Shown: positions 50,260-59,913, counted from the stretch's first letter. The stretch is 64,000 nucleotides of DNA from an uncultured Lachnospiraceae bacterium (GCA_934317005.1 CAKREB010000004.1:1-64000); one strand, 5' to 3'. The notes: generated by a model not told the origin, from the sequence alone. A program made the numbers and translations.

Positions 50260-51567
50260 ATGGAATATAGTACACAGATGGAAGCAGCCAGAAAAGGCAT
50301 TCAGACAAAAGAATTATTGCGAGTAGCAGAAAAAGAGCATATGGATCCGGCAAAGTTAATGGATCTGGTAGCAAAAGGTCAGGCAATCATTCCTGCCAAT
50401 AAGAATCATAAATGCATTGATCCTTGTGGAATTGGTAAGGAATTAACAACAAAGATTAATGTAAATCTTGGTACGTCTCGTGACTGGACAGATCTTGACA
50501 TGGAGATGGAAAAAGTAAAAAGTGCGGTAGATATGGGGGCAGAGGCAATCATGGACTTAAGCTCTTTTGGTGACACACAGAAGTTTCGCCGTAAGCTGAC
50601 AAGTGAGTGTCCGGCTATTATCGGTACGGTGCCGATTTACGATGCGGTTGTATACTATCACAAAGCGTTGAAGGATATCACAACAGAAGAGTGGCTTGAT
50701 ATTGTAGAGATGCATGCAAAAGATGGTGTGGATTTCATGACGATTCACTGTGGAATCAACAAAGAGACAGCAAGACGTTTCAAGAACATGAAGCGTCTGA
50801 TGAATATTGTATCACGTGGTGGTTCTATTATCTTTGCATGGATGGAAATGACCGGCAAGGAAAACCCATTCTATGAGCATTATGACCGTGTATTGGAGAT
50901 CTGCCGTAAGTATGATGTTACGATGAGTCTTGGAGATGCATGTCGTCCGGGATGTTTAGAGGATGCATCGGATATTTCACAGATTCAGGAGCTTATTACA
51001 CTTGGTGAACTGACAAAGAGAGCATGGGATCAGGATGTACAGGTTATGGTAGAGGGACCTGGTCATATGCCTTTGGATCAGATTGAGGCAAATATGCGCA
51101 TTCAGCAGACAATCTGTAAGGGAGCACCTTTCTATGTGTTAGGACCTTTGGTGACGGATATTGCACCTGGATATGACCACATTACAGCAGCTATCGGAGG
51201 CGCAATCGCAGCTACTTATGGTGCGTCTTTCCTGTGCTATGTGACACCGGCAGAGCATCTGCGTTTACCGGATGTCAATGATGTAAAAGAAGGAATCATC
51301 GCATCGAAGATCGCAGCACATGCAGCGGATGTCGCAAAAGGAATCCCGGGAGCAAAGGATTGGGATCATGCGATGGGAGAAGCGCGTAAGGCATTGGATT
51401 GGGAGAAGATGTTCGAGCTTTCGATTGATCCGGAAAAGGCAAGAAGATATCGTGAGGAAGCAAAGCCGGAGAAAGAAGATACCTGTTCTATGTGTGGAAA
51501 CTTCTGCGCGGTCAAGAACATGAACCGCATTTTAGATGGAGAGATTGTATCTATCTTTGATGAATAA
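50260..51567 (+). CDS. thiC: phosphomethylpyrimidine synthase ThiC
   Basis: This 435-residue radical-SAM enzyme makes the thiamine pyrimidine from AIR. NVNLGTSRDWTDLDME, VDFMTIHCGI and EGPGHMPLDQIEAN are family signatures. The C-terminal CSMCGNFC binds the [4Fe-4S] cluster. The ATG follows AAAGAGG. Its leader carries the TPP riboswitch, but 333 bp and a MITE-like element separate the terminator from the gene. Confidence 0.97.
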   Translation: MEYSTQMEAARKGIQTKELLRVAEKEHMDPAKLMDLVAKGQAIIPANKNHKCIDPCGIGKELTTKINVNLGTSRDWTDLDMEMEKVKSAVDMGAEAIMDLSSFGDTQKFRRKLTSECPAIIGTVPIYDAVVYYHKALKDITTEEWLDIVEMHAKDGVDFMTIHCGINKETARRFKNMKRLMNIVSRGGSIIFAWMEMTGKENPFYEHYDRVLEICRKYDVTMSLGDACRPGCLEDASDISQIQELITLGELTKRAWDQDVQVMVEGPGHMPLDQIEANMRIQQTICKGAPFYVLGPLVTDIAPGYDHITAAIGGAIAATYGASFLCYVTPAEHLRLPDVNDVKEGIIASKIAAHAADVAKGIPGAKDWDHAMGEARKALDWEKMFELSIDPEKARRYREEAKPEKEDTCSMCGNFCAVKNMNRILDGEIVSIFDE

Positions 51568-51588
51568 TAGGATATAACGGAAATATCG

Positions 51589-51650
51589 TAGGACTTGTTT
51601 GAGGAGTCAGCGACTTTTGTTTGCTGCTCCTTGTGACAAGTCCTATTGTT
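51589..51650 (+). terminator. terminator after thiC
   Basis: TAGGACTTGT and ACAAGTCCTA, with inner GGAG-CAGC and GCTG-CTCC pairs, followed by TTGTT. Confidence 0.8.
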
Positions 51651-51857
51651 GCTTTGGAAAATTATTGTGATCAAAAATTGGACAGACCGTGTAAAAAGTG
51701 CTAAAATAAAAAAGTTGTACACATGGCAGTGGATAACGGATTCGTTTGTAGGTATCTCAAATATCCTGCAGGGCGGCAGCTTTGCGTAAGGATTTGTTAG
51801 ATTACAGAGGATTTGTTGATACCTATATTGTCAAATAGAAGGAAAGGAAGAAAGATC

Positions 51858-52586
51858 ATGTCAGGACATTCAAAATTTTCAAACATCAAGCATAAGAAGG
51901 AAAAAAATGATGCGGCAAAGGGAAAGATTTTCACCGTTTTGGGACGTGAAATTGCTGTTGCTGTAAAAGAGGGCGGACCTGATCCGGAAAATAACGGAAA
52001 ACTTCGTGATGTCATCGCAAAGGCAAAAGCAAACAATATGCCAAATGACACGATTGAGCGTGGAATCAAGAAAGCAGCAGGTAACATCGATGCTGTAAAT
52101 TACGAAGAAGTAACATATGAAGGATATGGACCAAGCGGTACTGCGATTATCGTAAAGGCATTGACAGACAATAAGAACCGTACGGCAAGTAATGTACGTA
52201 ATGCATTTACAAAGGGAAGCGGAAGCGTTGGTACACAGGGCTGCGTGTCTTATATGTTTGACGAAAAAGGTCAGATTATCATTGACAAAGAAGAGTGCGA
52301 GATGGAAGCAGATGATCTGATGATGATTGCACTGGATGCCGGAGCGGAGGATTTTTCAGAGGAAGAAGATTCTTTCGAAATCATTACGGCACCGGATGAC
52401 TTTGGCGCAGTACATATTGCACTGGAAGCAGAAAACATTCCAATGGCAAGTGCTGAAGTGACGATGATCCCGCAGACCTATGTAACATTAAGTGACGAGA
52501 ATGATGTCAGACAGTTACAAAGAACGTTGGATTTGTTAGATGAAGACGATGATGTGCAGTGCGTATACCATAACTGGGATGAATAA
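51858..52586 (+). CDS. yebC: YebC/PmpR family regulator
   Basis: This 242-residue protein begins MSGHSKFSNIKHKKEKNDAA and has the family's acidic central domain. YebC proteins were described as transcription regulators and more recently as helpers of polyproline translation. Length is normal. ATG at 51858 follows GGAAAGGAAG. Confidence 0.95.
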   Translation: MSGHSKFSNIKHKKEKNDAAKGKIFTVLGREIAVAVKEGGPDPENNGKLRDVIAKAKANNMPNDTIERGIKKAAGNIDAVNYEEVTYEGYGPSGTAIIVKALTDNKNRTASNVRNAFTKGSGSVGTQGCVSYMFDEKGQIIIDKEECEMEADDLMMIALDAGAEDFSEEEDSFEIITAPDDFGAVHIALEAENIPMASAEVTMIPQTYVTLSDENDVRQLQRTLDLLDEDDDVQCVYHNWDE

Positions 52587-52649
52587 AAACACTCAGGAGT
52601 ACTTATTTGCAGGTTGTGTATAGGATAAAGTAAATATTCTATGATTACA

Positions 52650-52680
52650 GGCGGGAAGCAATTCCCGCTTGTGTTAATTT
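52650..52680 (+). terminator. weak terminator after yebC
   Basis: GCGGGAA and TTCCCGC (loop GCAA), followed by a mixed T-rich run. Confidence 0.5.
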
Positions 52681-52765
52681 TGCAAAAAAAGAGGATATAT
52701 TATATAATACAACTGAGTGGTAATAAGTAATGGGGATTTTTGTCTGTTTATATATGGAGGAAAGC

Positions 52766-54100
52766 ATGGAACAGTTTTACTTAAAAAACATAGAACTATT
52801 TCATTTTAGAAAATTTGATAATGTTACGTATGAATTTAATCCAAGAATGAATGTAATTATAGGAAAGAATGCATCTGGAAAAACGACAGTATTAGAAGCA
52901 GCAACCGTTATTTTAGGAGCGTACTTAACAGCATTCAAAGAATATGTGCCAAGCAGATTTGGACGGAATATTTCAGACAGTGATGTATTAAAGAAATCGT
53001 TAAAACCAGTAAAAAATGTTGCAGTCACTGCAACGGTACAGCAGTTTCCGTGTAAAGTTACAAGTCAGTTCATGTGGGATAAATCTATGGAAAAGTGTAC
53101 AAGAGGTCTCGAAAAAGAAGGGGGACGTACAAAGTTTATTGGAAAAAATCCAATGCGTGCTATGATTGAAAAATGGGAAAATGCGATAAAGGCAGCAGAT
53201 GGATCCGATTCTGAGCAGATATATCCGATTGTACTGTATTTAAGCTCAGCAAGATTATGGAATGAAAATAGAACAGGCGAAATGGATAGAGTTCCGGGAA
53301 GGACAGATGCATATCAGAGGTGTCTGGACCCGAAAAGAGGAAATCAGACTTCTTTTGAATATATAAAATTATTAGGAAATCTTGCTTCGGAAGAAAACAA
53401 TGGTATTCCATTACCGGCTTATGAAGTAATTATGAATGCAGTAAAATACAGCTTAAAGGAAGAATTGAATCCTGGTCAGCAGGTTTTATATTCATCGAGA
53501 TATGGTGAAATCGCAGTGAAAAATTCAGATGGCACGGTGATTAATTTTTCGGATTTGAGTGATGGTTACCGCAATGTGATTAAAATTGTAACAGATATTG
53601 CAACTAAAATGTGCATTCTTAATCCATATTTAGGAAAAGAAACATTGGAAAAAACACCGGGCATAGTTGTAATAGATGAATTGGATCTTAGTTTACATCC
53701 GACATGGCAGAGACGGATTGTAAGAATTTTAAAGGAATTATTCCCTAAAGTCCAGTTTATCTGTGCAACCCACTCTCCGTTTATTATTCAATCATTAGAG
53801 CCTGGTGAATTGATCACGTTAGATACTATTTTGGACGAGGAGTATTCGGGACAAAGCATTGAAGATATTGCGGAAGATATTATGAATGTTCCAATAGTAC
53901 AATATAGTGAAAAGAAAGTAAAAATGTATAAAGCTGCACAAAATTATTTTAATGCGCTAAAAGAAGTGTCGTCGAAAAAAGAACTTCAGAAATTGAAGGA
54001 ACAATTGGATGTTTTGTCAGCGGAATATAGTGATAATCCGGCTTATAATGCATGGATGCAACAAAAATACCTTGAAAAAAGAGCGGAGATAAAAGAATAA
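52766..54100 (+). CDS. Septu-like AAA ATPase (PtuA type)
   Basis: This 444-residue ABC-type ATPase has Walker A GKNASGKTT (33-41), signature SDLSDGYRNVIKIVTDIA, Walker B GIVVIDELDLSLHPTWQRRI and the switch His in ICATHSPFIIQSL. The C-terminal 90 residues are coiled. The stop overlaps the next ATG by one base. An ATPase joined to an HNH nuclease is the composition of the Septu anti-phage system. A retron type I-A also uses such a pair, but there is no reverse transcriptase or ncRNA here. The ATG at 52766 follows TGGAGG by 6 bp. Confidence 0.82.
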   Translation: MEQFYLKNIELFHFRKFDNVTYEFNPRMNVIIGKNASGKTTVLEAATVILGAYLTAFKEYVPSRFGRNISDSDVLKKSLKPVKNVAVTATVQQFPCKVTSQFMWDKSMEKCTRGLEKEGGRTKFIGKNPMRAMIEKWENAIKAADGSDSEQIYPIVLYLSSARLWNENRTGEMDRVPGRTDAYQRCLDPKRGNQTSFEYIKLLGNLASEENNGIPLPAYEVIMNAVKYSLKEELNPGQQVLYSSRYGEIAVKNSDGTVINFSDLSDGYRNVIKIVTDIATKMCILNPYLGKETLEKTPGIVVIDELDLSLHPTWQRRIVRILKELFPKVQFICATHSPFIIQSLEPGELITLDTILDEEYSGQSIEDIAEDIMNVPIVQYSEKKVKMYKAAQNYFNALKEVSSKKELQKLKEQLDVLSAEYSDNPAYNAWMQQKYLEKRAEIKE

Positions 54101-54768
54101 TGAGACCTGTTGATAAAGGAAAAGCACCAAAAACAAAATATAAGGAGTATAGGGATGCAGAGCCGGATTTAGAAGCACGATTAGGTGCATATTGTTCTTT
54201 TTGTGAAATGTCTATTAATCATGTACCGGAAGTTGAACACAAAGAAGCAAAGGCGAAGGGTGGTGCAATGCTGGAATGGGAAAATTTATTGCTTTCCTGC
54301 AAATATTGTAATACACGAAAAGGAACTCATGTGGAAAAGGGAGATAAGAGCAAATATCTTTGGCCGGATGAAGATGACACATTTCATGCATATTTGTATG
54401 ATAGAGACTTGCCAAGGTTGAATAAAAAGTATCTACAGCAGATGGGGCAAGAAGAAAAGGAAAAAGCAGAAAATTTATTTCATCTGTTGCAACTGGATAA
54501 TATACCGGTTTCTCCTGCCATGAGGGATCGACGGTATTCTTCAAGAAATGAGGCTAGAAATTATGCTACAGCAAGCAAAGAAGGACTTGGTAAGATGCAA
54601 GATCATTTGGAACGGGAAGCATTTTTGCAACAAATCAAAATTCTTGCACAGTCGAGTGGCTTTTTTTCTGTTTGGATGGAAGTATTTAAGCATGATGATG
54701 AAGTTAGAAAGCTTCTAATATCTGCATTTAGGGGAACGAAAGAGGAATATTGTAGAAATATTGAGTAA
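54100..54768 (+). CDS. Septu-like HNH nuclease (PtuB type)
   Basis: This 222-residue protein has an N-terminal HNH module: zinc pair YCSFC (Cys32, Cys35), catalytic EVEHKEA (His47), Asn62 in WENLLLSC and zinc pair CKYC (Cys67, Cys70). The helical rest has no named motif. It overlaps the ATPase by one base, consistent with a complex that cuts DNA on activation. No retron elements are nearby, which favours a Septu-type reading. Phage defence is inferred from family. Confidence 0.82.
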   Translation: MRPVDKGKAPKTKYKEYRDAEPDLEARLGAYCSFCEMSINHVPEVEHKEAKAKGGAMLEWENLLLSCKYCNTRKGTHVEKGDKSKYLWPDEDDTFHAYLYDRDLPRLNKKYLQQMGQEEKEKAENLFHLLQLDNIPVSPAMRDRRYSSRNEARNYATASKEGLGKMQDHLEREAFLQQIKILAQSSGFFSVWMEVFKHDDEVRKLLISAFRGTKEEYCRNIE

Positions 54769-54801
54769 AAAGTACATACATTTTAGAAGATATAGTAAAT
54801 T

Positions 54802-54829
54802 GAGCCTGGCATTTTGTCAGGTTCTTTTT
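54802..54829 (+). terminator. terminator after the ATPase-HNH pair
   Basis: GAGCCTGGC and GTCAGGTTC form a stem (one G-U pair and one mismatch) followed by TTTTT. Confidence 0.7.
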
Positions 54830-54863
54830 GTCGAAGAGATATACAAAGTAGTGCATACGATTC

Positions 54864-54892
54864 TTGAAATCTGATAGGTGAAATGCTATACT
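54864..54892 (+). promoter_or_regulatory. promoter for the Ig-like surface protein
   Basis: TTGAAA (54864-54869), 17-bp spacer, TATACT (54887-54892). A leader of about 260 bp follows with repeated TATG words near 54930-54990 but no recognised riboswitch or gene. Confidence 0.6.
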
Positions 54893-55161
54893 AAAATTTA
54901 GCCGATGTCTTGCAGAAGAGTGAATAGATTCTGCAGTTATGTCGATATAAGATATGTAGGTATGTCCTATGGATATACAGGAGTTATCCTATGGAAAATA
55001 TGTGTTGTCAGCACAAAATTGACAAAAAAATATGTTATAAATTTCCAAGGCAGGAAGACATGCCAAAGTGATGGCAGTTACAGGAGACAGGGTACTGGAA
55101 ATGCAGTCAGTGTCTGTTGTAAAATAGGATCTTTGATAGGAAATCAACTGGGAGGACGAGA

Positions 55162-58100
55162 ATGGAAAAGGTAAAACAATTACTGAAAAAAAGATGGATA
55201 TGGGGGCTTTTGGTATTGCTCATATGTACGGTGGGTTTTACGGTATATATGAATGTAAAGCATCATCAGAATATTGAAGCTGCGGATGAAACCCTGACAG
55301 GGTGGACATTCCAAAATGATGCAGGAACCACAATCGATGCAGGCGGTTCGTTTACGACGCGTCGCTCGAGAGAACAGTATCGTCTGTATAAACCAAAAGA
55401 TTCATCCTATAACAACATTACATATAAGTGGCATAGTGCGAATACGAATATTATGCAGATTGAAAGTGGTGAAAATACGGCAACTCCTATGTTAAAGGTA
55501 AACAAGGAAACCGGTAAGGTTGCCATCACGGTAGATGTTACATGGGAAAACGAGGCCGGTGAGAAGAAGAGCACAACACTGTCTATGACAGTTGAAGTAT
55601 TGTTCTCTATCAACGAATATCTGAATGAGACAGCGAAAAATGCTGGTTCTCAGATGCTCCGTATTTATAATAAAGATAGTCGTAACGCGTTGGTTATGGA
55701 ATACGGTGCTGTATTAAAGATTGGAAATGAAGGTGAAGGTGACGATAAATTAAAGCTGATTTTTGGTAACGGTCAGGATGCAAGCTGGATCAGCAGCAAT
55801 GAGGACGTTATCAAATATCCGGCAGATGGCGATAATAAAGCGATTCAGGCGGTGGGTGCCGGTACGGCAAAGCTGACAGTTACATATAACTATGGTGGTG
55901 GTATGACATTGACGGATACGATTGATGTCTATGTCCGCCCGCAGATTACTTCAGCAAAAGATAATAAAGTATTAGTCGGTGGTATGACAGATAAACACAC
56001 CAATCCAACCGGTTCTGTTACGGTAGAAAATAATGATAAGATTAAAGTGTCAATTATGGATACCTGGCATCCGGAGTTTGCAATTGCAGATAAATTAGTT
56101 TGGGTTATTTCGAAGGGTGAGGGAGAAAATTCTAAGCTTGTTCGAGATTCCCTTGGTAATACCGGTGATGATGCAGATGAAGCAAACCTTGTGTATATCC
56201 GCTCAGAGAAGGCATATCGTATTCAGGCAAAATCGGGTATTTACAATATACAGTTTTATGTAAAAGGAACCTATACAACATTTGCTGATTCAAAGGATGC
56301 GAAAAAGGCATCGAATGCAGGGTCTATCAACTTGACGACAAGTGTCAACTGTTCGTTCAATGATAAGAAAGTTTCTCTGAGTCTGGGAAGCAGTTACAAT
56401 CTGGCAGATGCATTCAATATGCCCGGAAAAGTATTAACTAATAATTTTTCGCCAACTATTGTGTCGGGAAGTTCAATAGTTGGCATTACATGGGATAAAA
56501 ATACAGGTGCTGCTGAACTTTATACAAAAGGAAAATTGCTTGGTACAGCCACTATTCGCATTAAAATGGATTCCGGTTCTATGATAGCAGCAACAGATAT
56601 TCCAGGACTGGAACAGACAGAAGTTACTATCACGGTTAATGTAGAAGATACCTTTAAATTAAATATTTCTGATACAACGATGGCAGTCGGCTCAAAGTTA
56701 GATTTGAATGGTATTATTGGTTCGGATGCAGAGGCGGAAGAATCGCAATTTGAATGGTCAGTAAGTGATAATCAATACGTATCACTTAGCAGTACCGTTG
56801 GCAGATATGTAACGGTAACTGCGTTAAAGGAAACACCATTGAATAATCCGGCGGTTGTAAGCTTGAGCTGGACAGATACGCGTGGTATTACATGGGTGGC
56901 ACAGTGTGAGATTACGGTTACAACAACGGCTTCTGATTTTACAATCTCACCGGCTACAAAGCGTTTGGAAGTAGGAGGAACGGACTATTTACAGACAAAC
57001 TTAACCGGTAAGCAGAACATTATATGGTTATCTTCGGATACGAGCATCGTAACGGTAGATCCACAGACAGGTAATGTTGGTGCGAAGATTACGGCAACAC
57101 AGAAAACCGGTCAGGTTGTTATTACAGCAATCAATAAAGATAATAATAGTTATGCGACATGTTTGGTAGAGGTAACGGCAGCGATTACTTCTTTACAGAT
57201 TGATAAGGGAACCAGTTATACTACAAGTGTAGCGACTCCGTTTGTATTTATGGAAGCTGTTTATCAACCAACGAACGCAACTTCTACAGAGATGGAATGG
57301 ACTTTGGCTAACACATATCCAGCTGATGCTGCCAGCAATTCAATAGCCGAGATAGATCAAAACGGTATGGTTACGGTTAAGAAAGTCGGTACAGTAACAA
57401 TTACAGTAAAACCAAAATATAATCCAAATGGTGTATATGCACAGTGTGTTTTGACCATTAAGGATGATCCAATTACTAACATTCGTACGGATGTAACATC
57501 ATTAACATTGATTCGTGGTCAAACATATCAGGTCAATTACACCTTAACTCCAACGAATCCAACGGACAGTACATTAAAGTGGACTTCTTCCAAACCGTCG
57601 GTTGCGACGGTTAATAATGGATACATCAATGCCGTTGGTGTAGGTACGGCTACTATCATGGTACAAGGTGGTAACGCCAATCCGGTTATGATTGAAGTAA
57701 CCGTTCGTGAAAAAATTGACTCTATGGCATTCGAGGAATCAGCAGTCAATATTACCGTAAAAGAGACAAAACAGTTGAAAGTTGTCTTTACACCATCGAC
57801 AGTTACCAGTCAGACATTGACATTCTATTCTTCCGATACCTCTGTTGTAACAGTAGATGCGAATGGTATGATTACCGGTATAAAAGAAGGTCAGGCGATG
57901 ATCACCTGTGTGGCTGCCGATCTTGGTAATGCGAAACCAATTACTTGTATGGTAACGGTTGGAAAGGAGATCATTCCGGCTACGGATTTCGACATTGATC
58001 CGAAAGAGAAAGAGATTGCCGTTGGTCAGACATTTGAGATTACTTCCAAGTTTACACCGGAAGATACGTCTGATCAGAGTGTGACCTATGAAGTATTAGA

Positions 58101-59448
58101 CAGCTCAGTTGCAACAGTTGATGAAAATGGTGTGGTTACCGGTGTAAAAGCAGGTCAGACCGTTATTCAGTGTACGGCTACGGCAAGTAAGCTTACGGCA
58201 CTTTGTACGGTAAAGGTTATCAATGCAATCAGCTTCAAACTGTCACCAAGCAGCCGCGAGATTGCGATTGGCAAGAGCTTTCAGATTACAAAGGTGACAA
58301 AGCCGTCGAATGCAGATCAGAAAGCAACATGGCAATCAGGAGATACGGCAATTGCTTCGGTAAGCTCTTCTGGAAAAGTTACCGGTAAACGTTTAGGTTC
58401 TACAACGATTACTTGTACATTGACAAAATATAATCAGAGTGCAACCTGTCGTGTGAAAGTAGCCAAATTAAGAAGTACGATTAAGTTAAATAAATCAAGC
58501 ATCCGTATGAATGTAGGTTCTACTTTCCGTTTGAAAAAGACGGTTTGGAGTAATAATACAACGAATCCTTCCGTTAAATTTACCTCTAAGAATAGTCGGA
58601 TTGCAAAAGTCGGCTCTTCATCCGGTAAGATTTCAGCAAAGAGAGTGGGTTCTACGATTATTACAGCAAAGACAATGGATGCCGTACATGCAACCGCAAA
58701 GTGTCGTGTTATCGTTATCCGCCGTGCGACAAGTATTTCTTTAAATAAGACATATGGTGTATGCTACATTGGTAGAACGTTGAAATTAAAAGCAACGGTT
58801 AAGCCGCATAATGCGTCGATCAAACGAGTAAAGTGGACTTCCAGTGAAAAAACAGTAGCCAATGTAACAGGCTCTGGAAAAGTAACCGGATATTCAGAAG
58901 GCGAGACTTATATTACAGCCGCTACGACAGATGGAAGTAATAAAAAAGCGAGATGTTTGGTGAAAGTTATTGAAACCGTTCCGACGTCCAGTGTATTAAT
59001 TTCACAAACAGATCTTACTATGAAAAAAGGTGATACCGCAAAGCTTAGCTATACGATATTACCGGAAAATCATTCCGATACGATTAAGATGGCATCGGAT
59101 AATAAACGTGTAGCAACTGTGACAAACTCGGGTAAGGTAAAGGCAGTGGGAACAGGAACTGCTACGATTACCATTACAGCGACAAGTGGTGTGACAGCAA
59201 CAGCCACCGTGCATGTCGTAGCATTAAATAAATCTTCTATCCGAATGAGACAGTATGATACAGAAACATTAACGGTATATGGTACAACGGATACCATTAG
59301 TTGGTATTCGGCAAATAATCGTGTTGCGACAGTCACAAATGGAAAAGTGGTTGGTCGAGGCATTGGCAGCACTTATATCTATGCCTACGTCAATGGATGT
59401 AAGATGGGATGCCGTGTAGACATTGTATCCATCAATGCAAAACGTTAA
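55162..59448 (+). CDS. giant surface protein with tandem BIG2 Ig-like domains
   Basis: This 1428-residue exported protein has an N-terminal signal/anchor (RWIWGLLVLLICTVGFTVYM, about 12-31). The rest is about 12-14 tandem bacterial Ig-like (BIG2) domains, each with the phrase SSD/NxxVATV-G-V-G-G-ITA (for example SKPSVATVNNGYINAVGVGT, DTSVVTVDANGMITGIKEGQ). There is no sortase LPxTG motif; it ends VDIVSINAKR. The last six repeats are Lys/Arg-rich and look more alike. Such proteins act as adhesins or surface fibres. GGGAGG precedes the ATG. It sits in the argR-recN insert. Confidence 0.9.
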   Translation: MEKVKQLLKKRWIWGLLVLLICTVGFTVYMNVKHHQNIEAADETLTGWTFQNDAGTTIDAGGSFTTRRSREQYRLYKPKDSSYNNITYKWHSANTNIMQIESGENTATPMLKVNKETGKVAITVDVTWENEAGEKKSTTLSMTVEVLFSINEYLNETAKNAGSQMLRIYNKDSRNALVMEYGAVLKIGNEGEGDDKLKLIFGNGQDASWISSNEDVIKYPADGDNKAIQAVGAGTAKLTVTYNYGGGMTLTDTIDVYVRPQITSAKDNKVLVGGMTDKHTNPTGSVTVENNDKIKVSIMDTWHPEFAIADKLVWVISKGEGENSKLVRDSLGNTGDDADEANLVYIRSEKAYRIQAKSGIYNIQFYVKGTYTTFADSKDAKKASNAGSINLTTSVNCSFNDKKVSLSLGSSYNLADAFNMPGKVLTNNFSPTIVSGSSIVGITWDKNTGAAELYTKGKLLGTATIRIKMDSGSMIAATDIPGLEQTEVTITVNVEDTFKLNISDTTMAVGSKLDLNGIIGSDAEAEESQFEWSVSDNQYVSLSSTVGRYVTVTALKETPLNNPAVVSLSWTDTRGITWVAQCEITVTTTASDFTISPATKRLEVGGTDYLQTNLTGKQNIIWLSSDTSIVTVDPQTGNVGAKITATQKTGQVVITAINKDNNSYATCLVEVTAAITSLQIDKGTSYTTSVATPFVFMEAVYQPTNATSTEMEWTLANTYPADAASNSIAEIDQNGMVTVKKVGTVTITVKPKYNPNGVYAQCVLTIKDDPITNIRTDVTSLTLIRGQTYQVNYTLTPTNPTDSTLKWTSSKPSVATVNNGYINAVGVGTATIMVQGGNANPVMIEVTVREKIDSMAFEESAVNITVKETKQLKVVFTPSTVTSQTLTFYSSDTSVVTVDANGMITGIKEGQAMITCVAADLGNAKPITCMVTVGKEIIPATDFDIDPKEKEIAVGQTFEITSKFTPEDTSDQSVTYEVLDSSVATVDENGVVTGVKAGQTVIQCTATASKLTALCTVKVINAISFKLSPSSREIAIGKSFQITKVTKPSNADQKATWQSGDTAIASVSSSGKVTGKRLGSTTITCTLTKYNQSATCRVKVAKLRSTIKLNKSSIRMNVGSTFRLKKTVWSNNTTNPSVKFTSKNSRIAKVGSSSGKISAKRVGSTIITAKTMDAVHATAKCRVIVIRRATSISLNKTYGVCYIGRTLKLKATVKPHNASIKRVKWTSSEKTVANVTGSGKVTGYSEGETYITAATTDGSNKKARCLVKVIETVPTSSVLISQTDLTMKKGDTAKLSYTILPENHSDTIKMASDNKRVATVTNSGKVKAVGTGTATITITATSGVTATATVHVVALNKSSIRMRQYDTETLTVYGTTDTISWYSANNRVATVTNGKVVGRGIGSTYIYAYVNGCKMGCRVDIVSINAKR

Positions 59449-59462
59449 GTGGTTTGATTAGA

Positions 59463-59503
59463 GAAGTGGTTATGATTCGAAAAGGATCGTAGCCGCTTCT
59501 TTT
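59463..59503 (+). terminator. terminator after the Ig-like protein
   Basis: GAAGTGGTTATGAT and ATCGTAGCCGCTTC pair (several G-U) with loop TCGAAAAGG, followed by TTTTC. Confidence 0.75.
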
Positions 59504-59533
59504 CTGTTGGAAGAGTGCTCAGAAAATTTTTAT

Positions 59534-59638
59534 GTTATGGAAACTCCTTGTTTCCTATAACAATAAAAAAGACGCCGTGAGGATGTGCATTTTGCGGAAA
59601 AGAAAAAATGCTACGCATTCCGCTCAAGTGACTCTTTG
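59534..59638 (+). repeat. dispersed structured repeat, copy B
   Basis: Same order as copy A at 8613: hairpin with GGAAAC/GTTTCC, then CCGTGAGGATGTGCATT, GCGGAAAAGAAA, AAATGCTACGCATTCCGCTC and GACTCTTTG. A deletion of about 20 bp relative to copy A removes the GCGCGAAAGAGTCGC part. The copies are about 50 kb apart. Confidence 0.75.
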
Positions 59639-59690
59639 CTCCGTAACGTAAGTTGTTCCGTAACGTCCGTGACACTTGTATCATTATATC

Positions 59691-59720
59691 TTGACAAAAG
59701 GAACAAATGTTTGGTATTCT
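59691..59720 (+). promoter_or_regulatory. recN promoter with probable LexA box
   Basis: TTGACA (59691-59696), 18-bp spacer, TATTCT (59715-59720). GAACAAATGTTT (59701-59712) in the spacer fits the Firmicute LexA box GAACNNNNGTTC with one change, so DNA damage should induce recN. Confidence 0.6.
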
Positions 59721-59760
59721 GTAGTTGGAAATATGATTAGCAGTAAAAGCTTCGATTTTA

Positions 59761-59790
59761 ATAATGTATTGTACTAGTACAACACATTAT
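59761..59790. promoter_or_regulatory. 30-bp palindrome in the recN leader
   Basis: Half ATAATGTATTGTACT is mirrored by the next 15 bp with one mismatch, centred on TTGTACTAGTACAA. The size suits a TetR- or MarR-type dimer, or a stable RNA hairpin. The rest of 59791-59913 shows no gene. Confidence 0.75.
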
Positions 59791-59913
59791 CAGGAAAGTG
59801 CCATACGCTTTGGACAGCGAGGAAGCGGCACACAGATGGTATCGTTAGGGAGAAGCGTTTCCATATATTAGAAATTTGATATCTAAGGATAACAGAGAGG
59901 AAGGGAGAACGTA

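Noticed and set aside
52600..54768. Retron (ATPase + HNH effector)
   Set aside because: No reverse transcriptase gene or msr-msd-like RNA is next to the pair.
54893..55161. Cyclic-di-GMP riboswitch before the surface protein
   Set aside because: The long leader suggested one, but the conserved class I core motifs are absent.
54905..55174. 89-codon ORF before the Ig-like protein
   Set aside because: No ribosome site and no recognisable composition; it overlaps the start of the large gene and lies in its leader.
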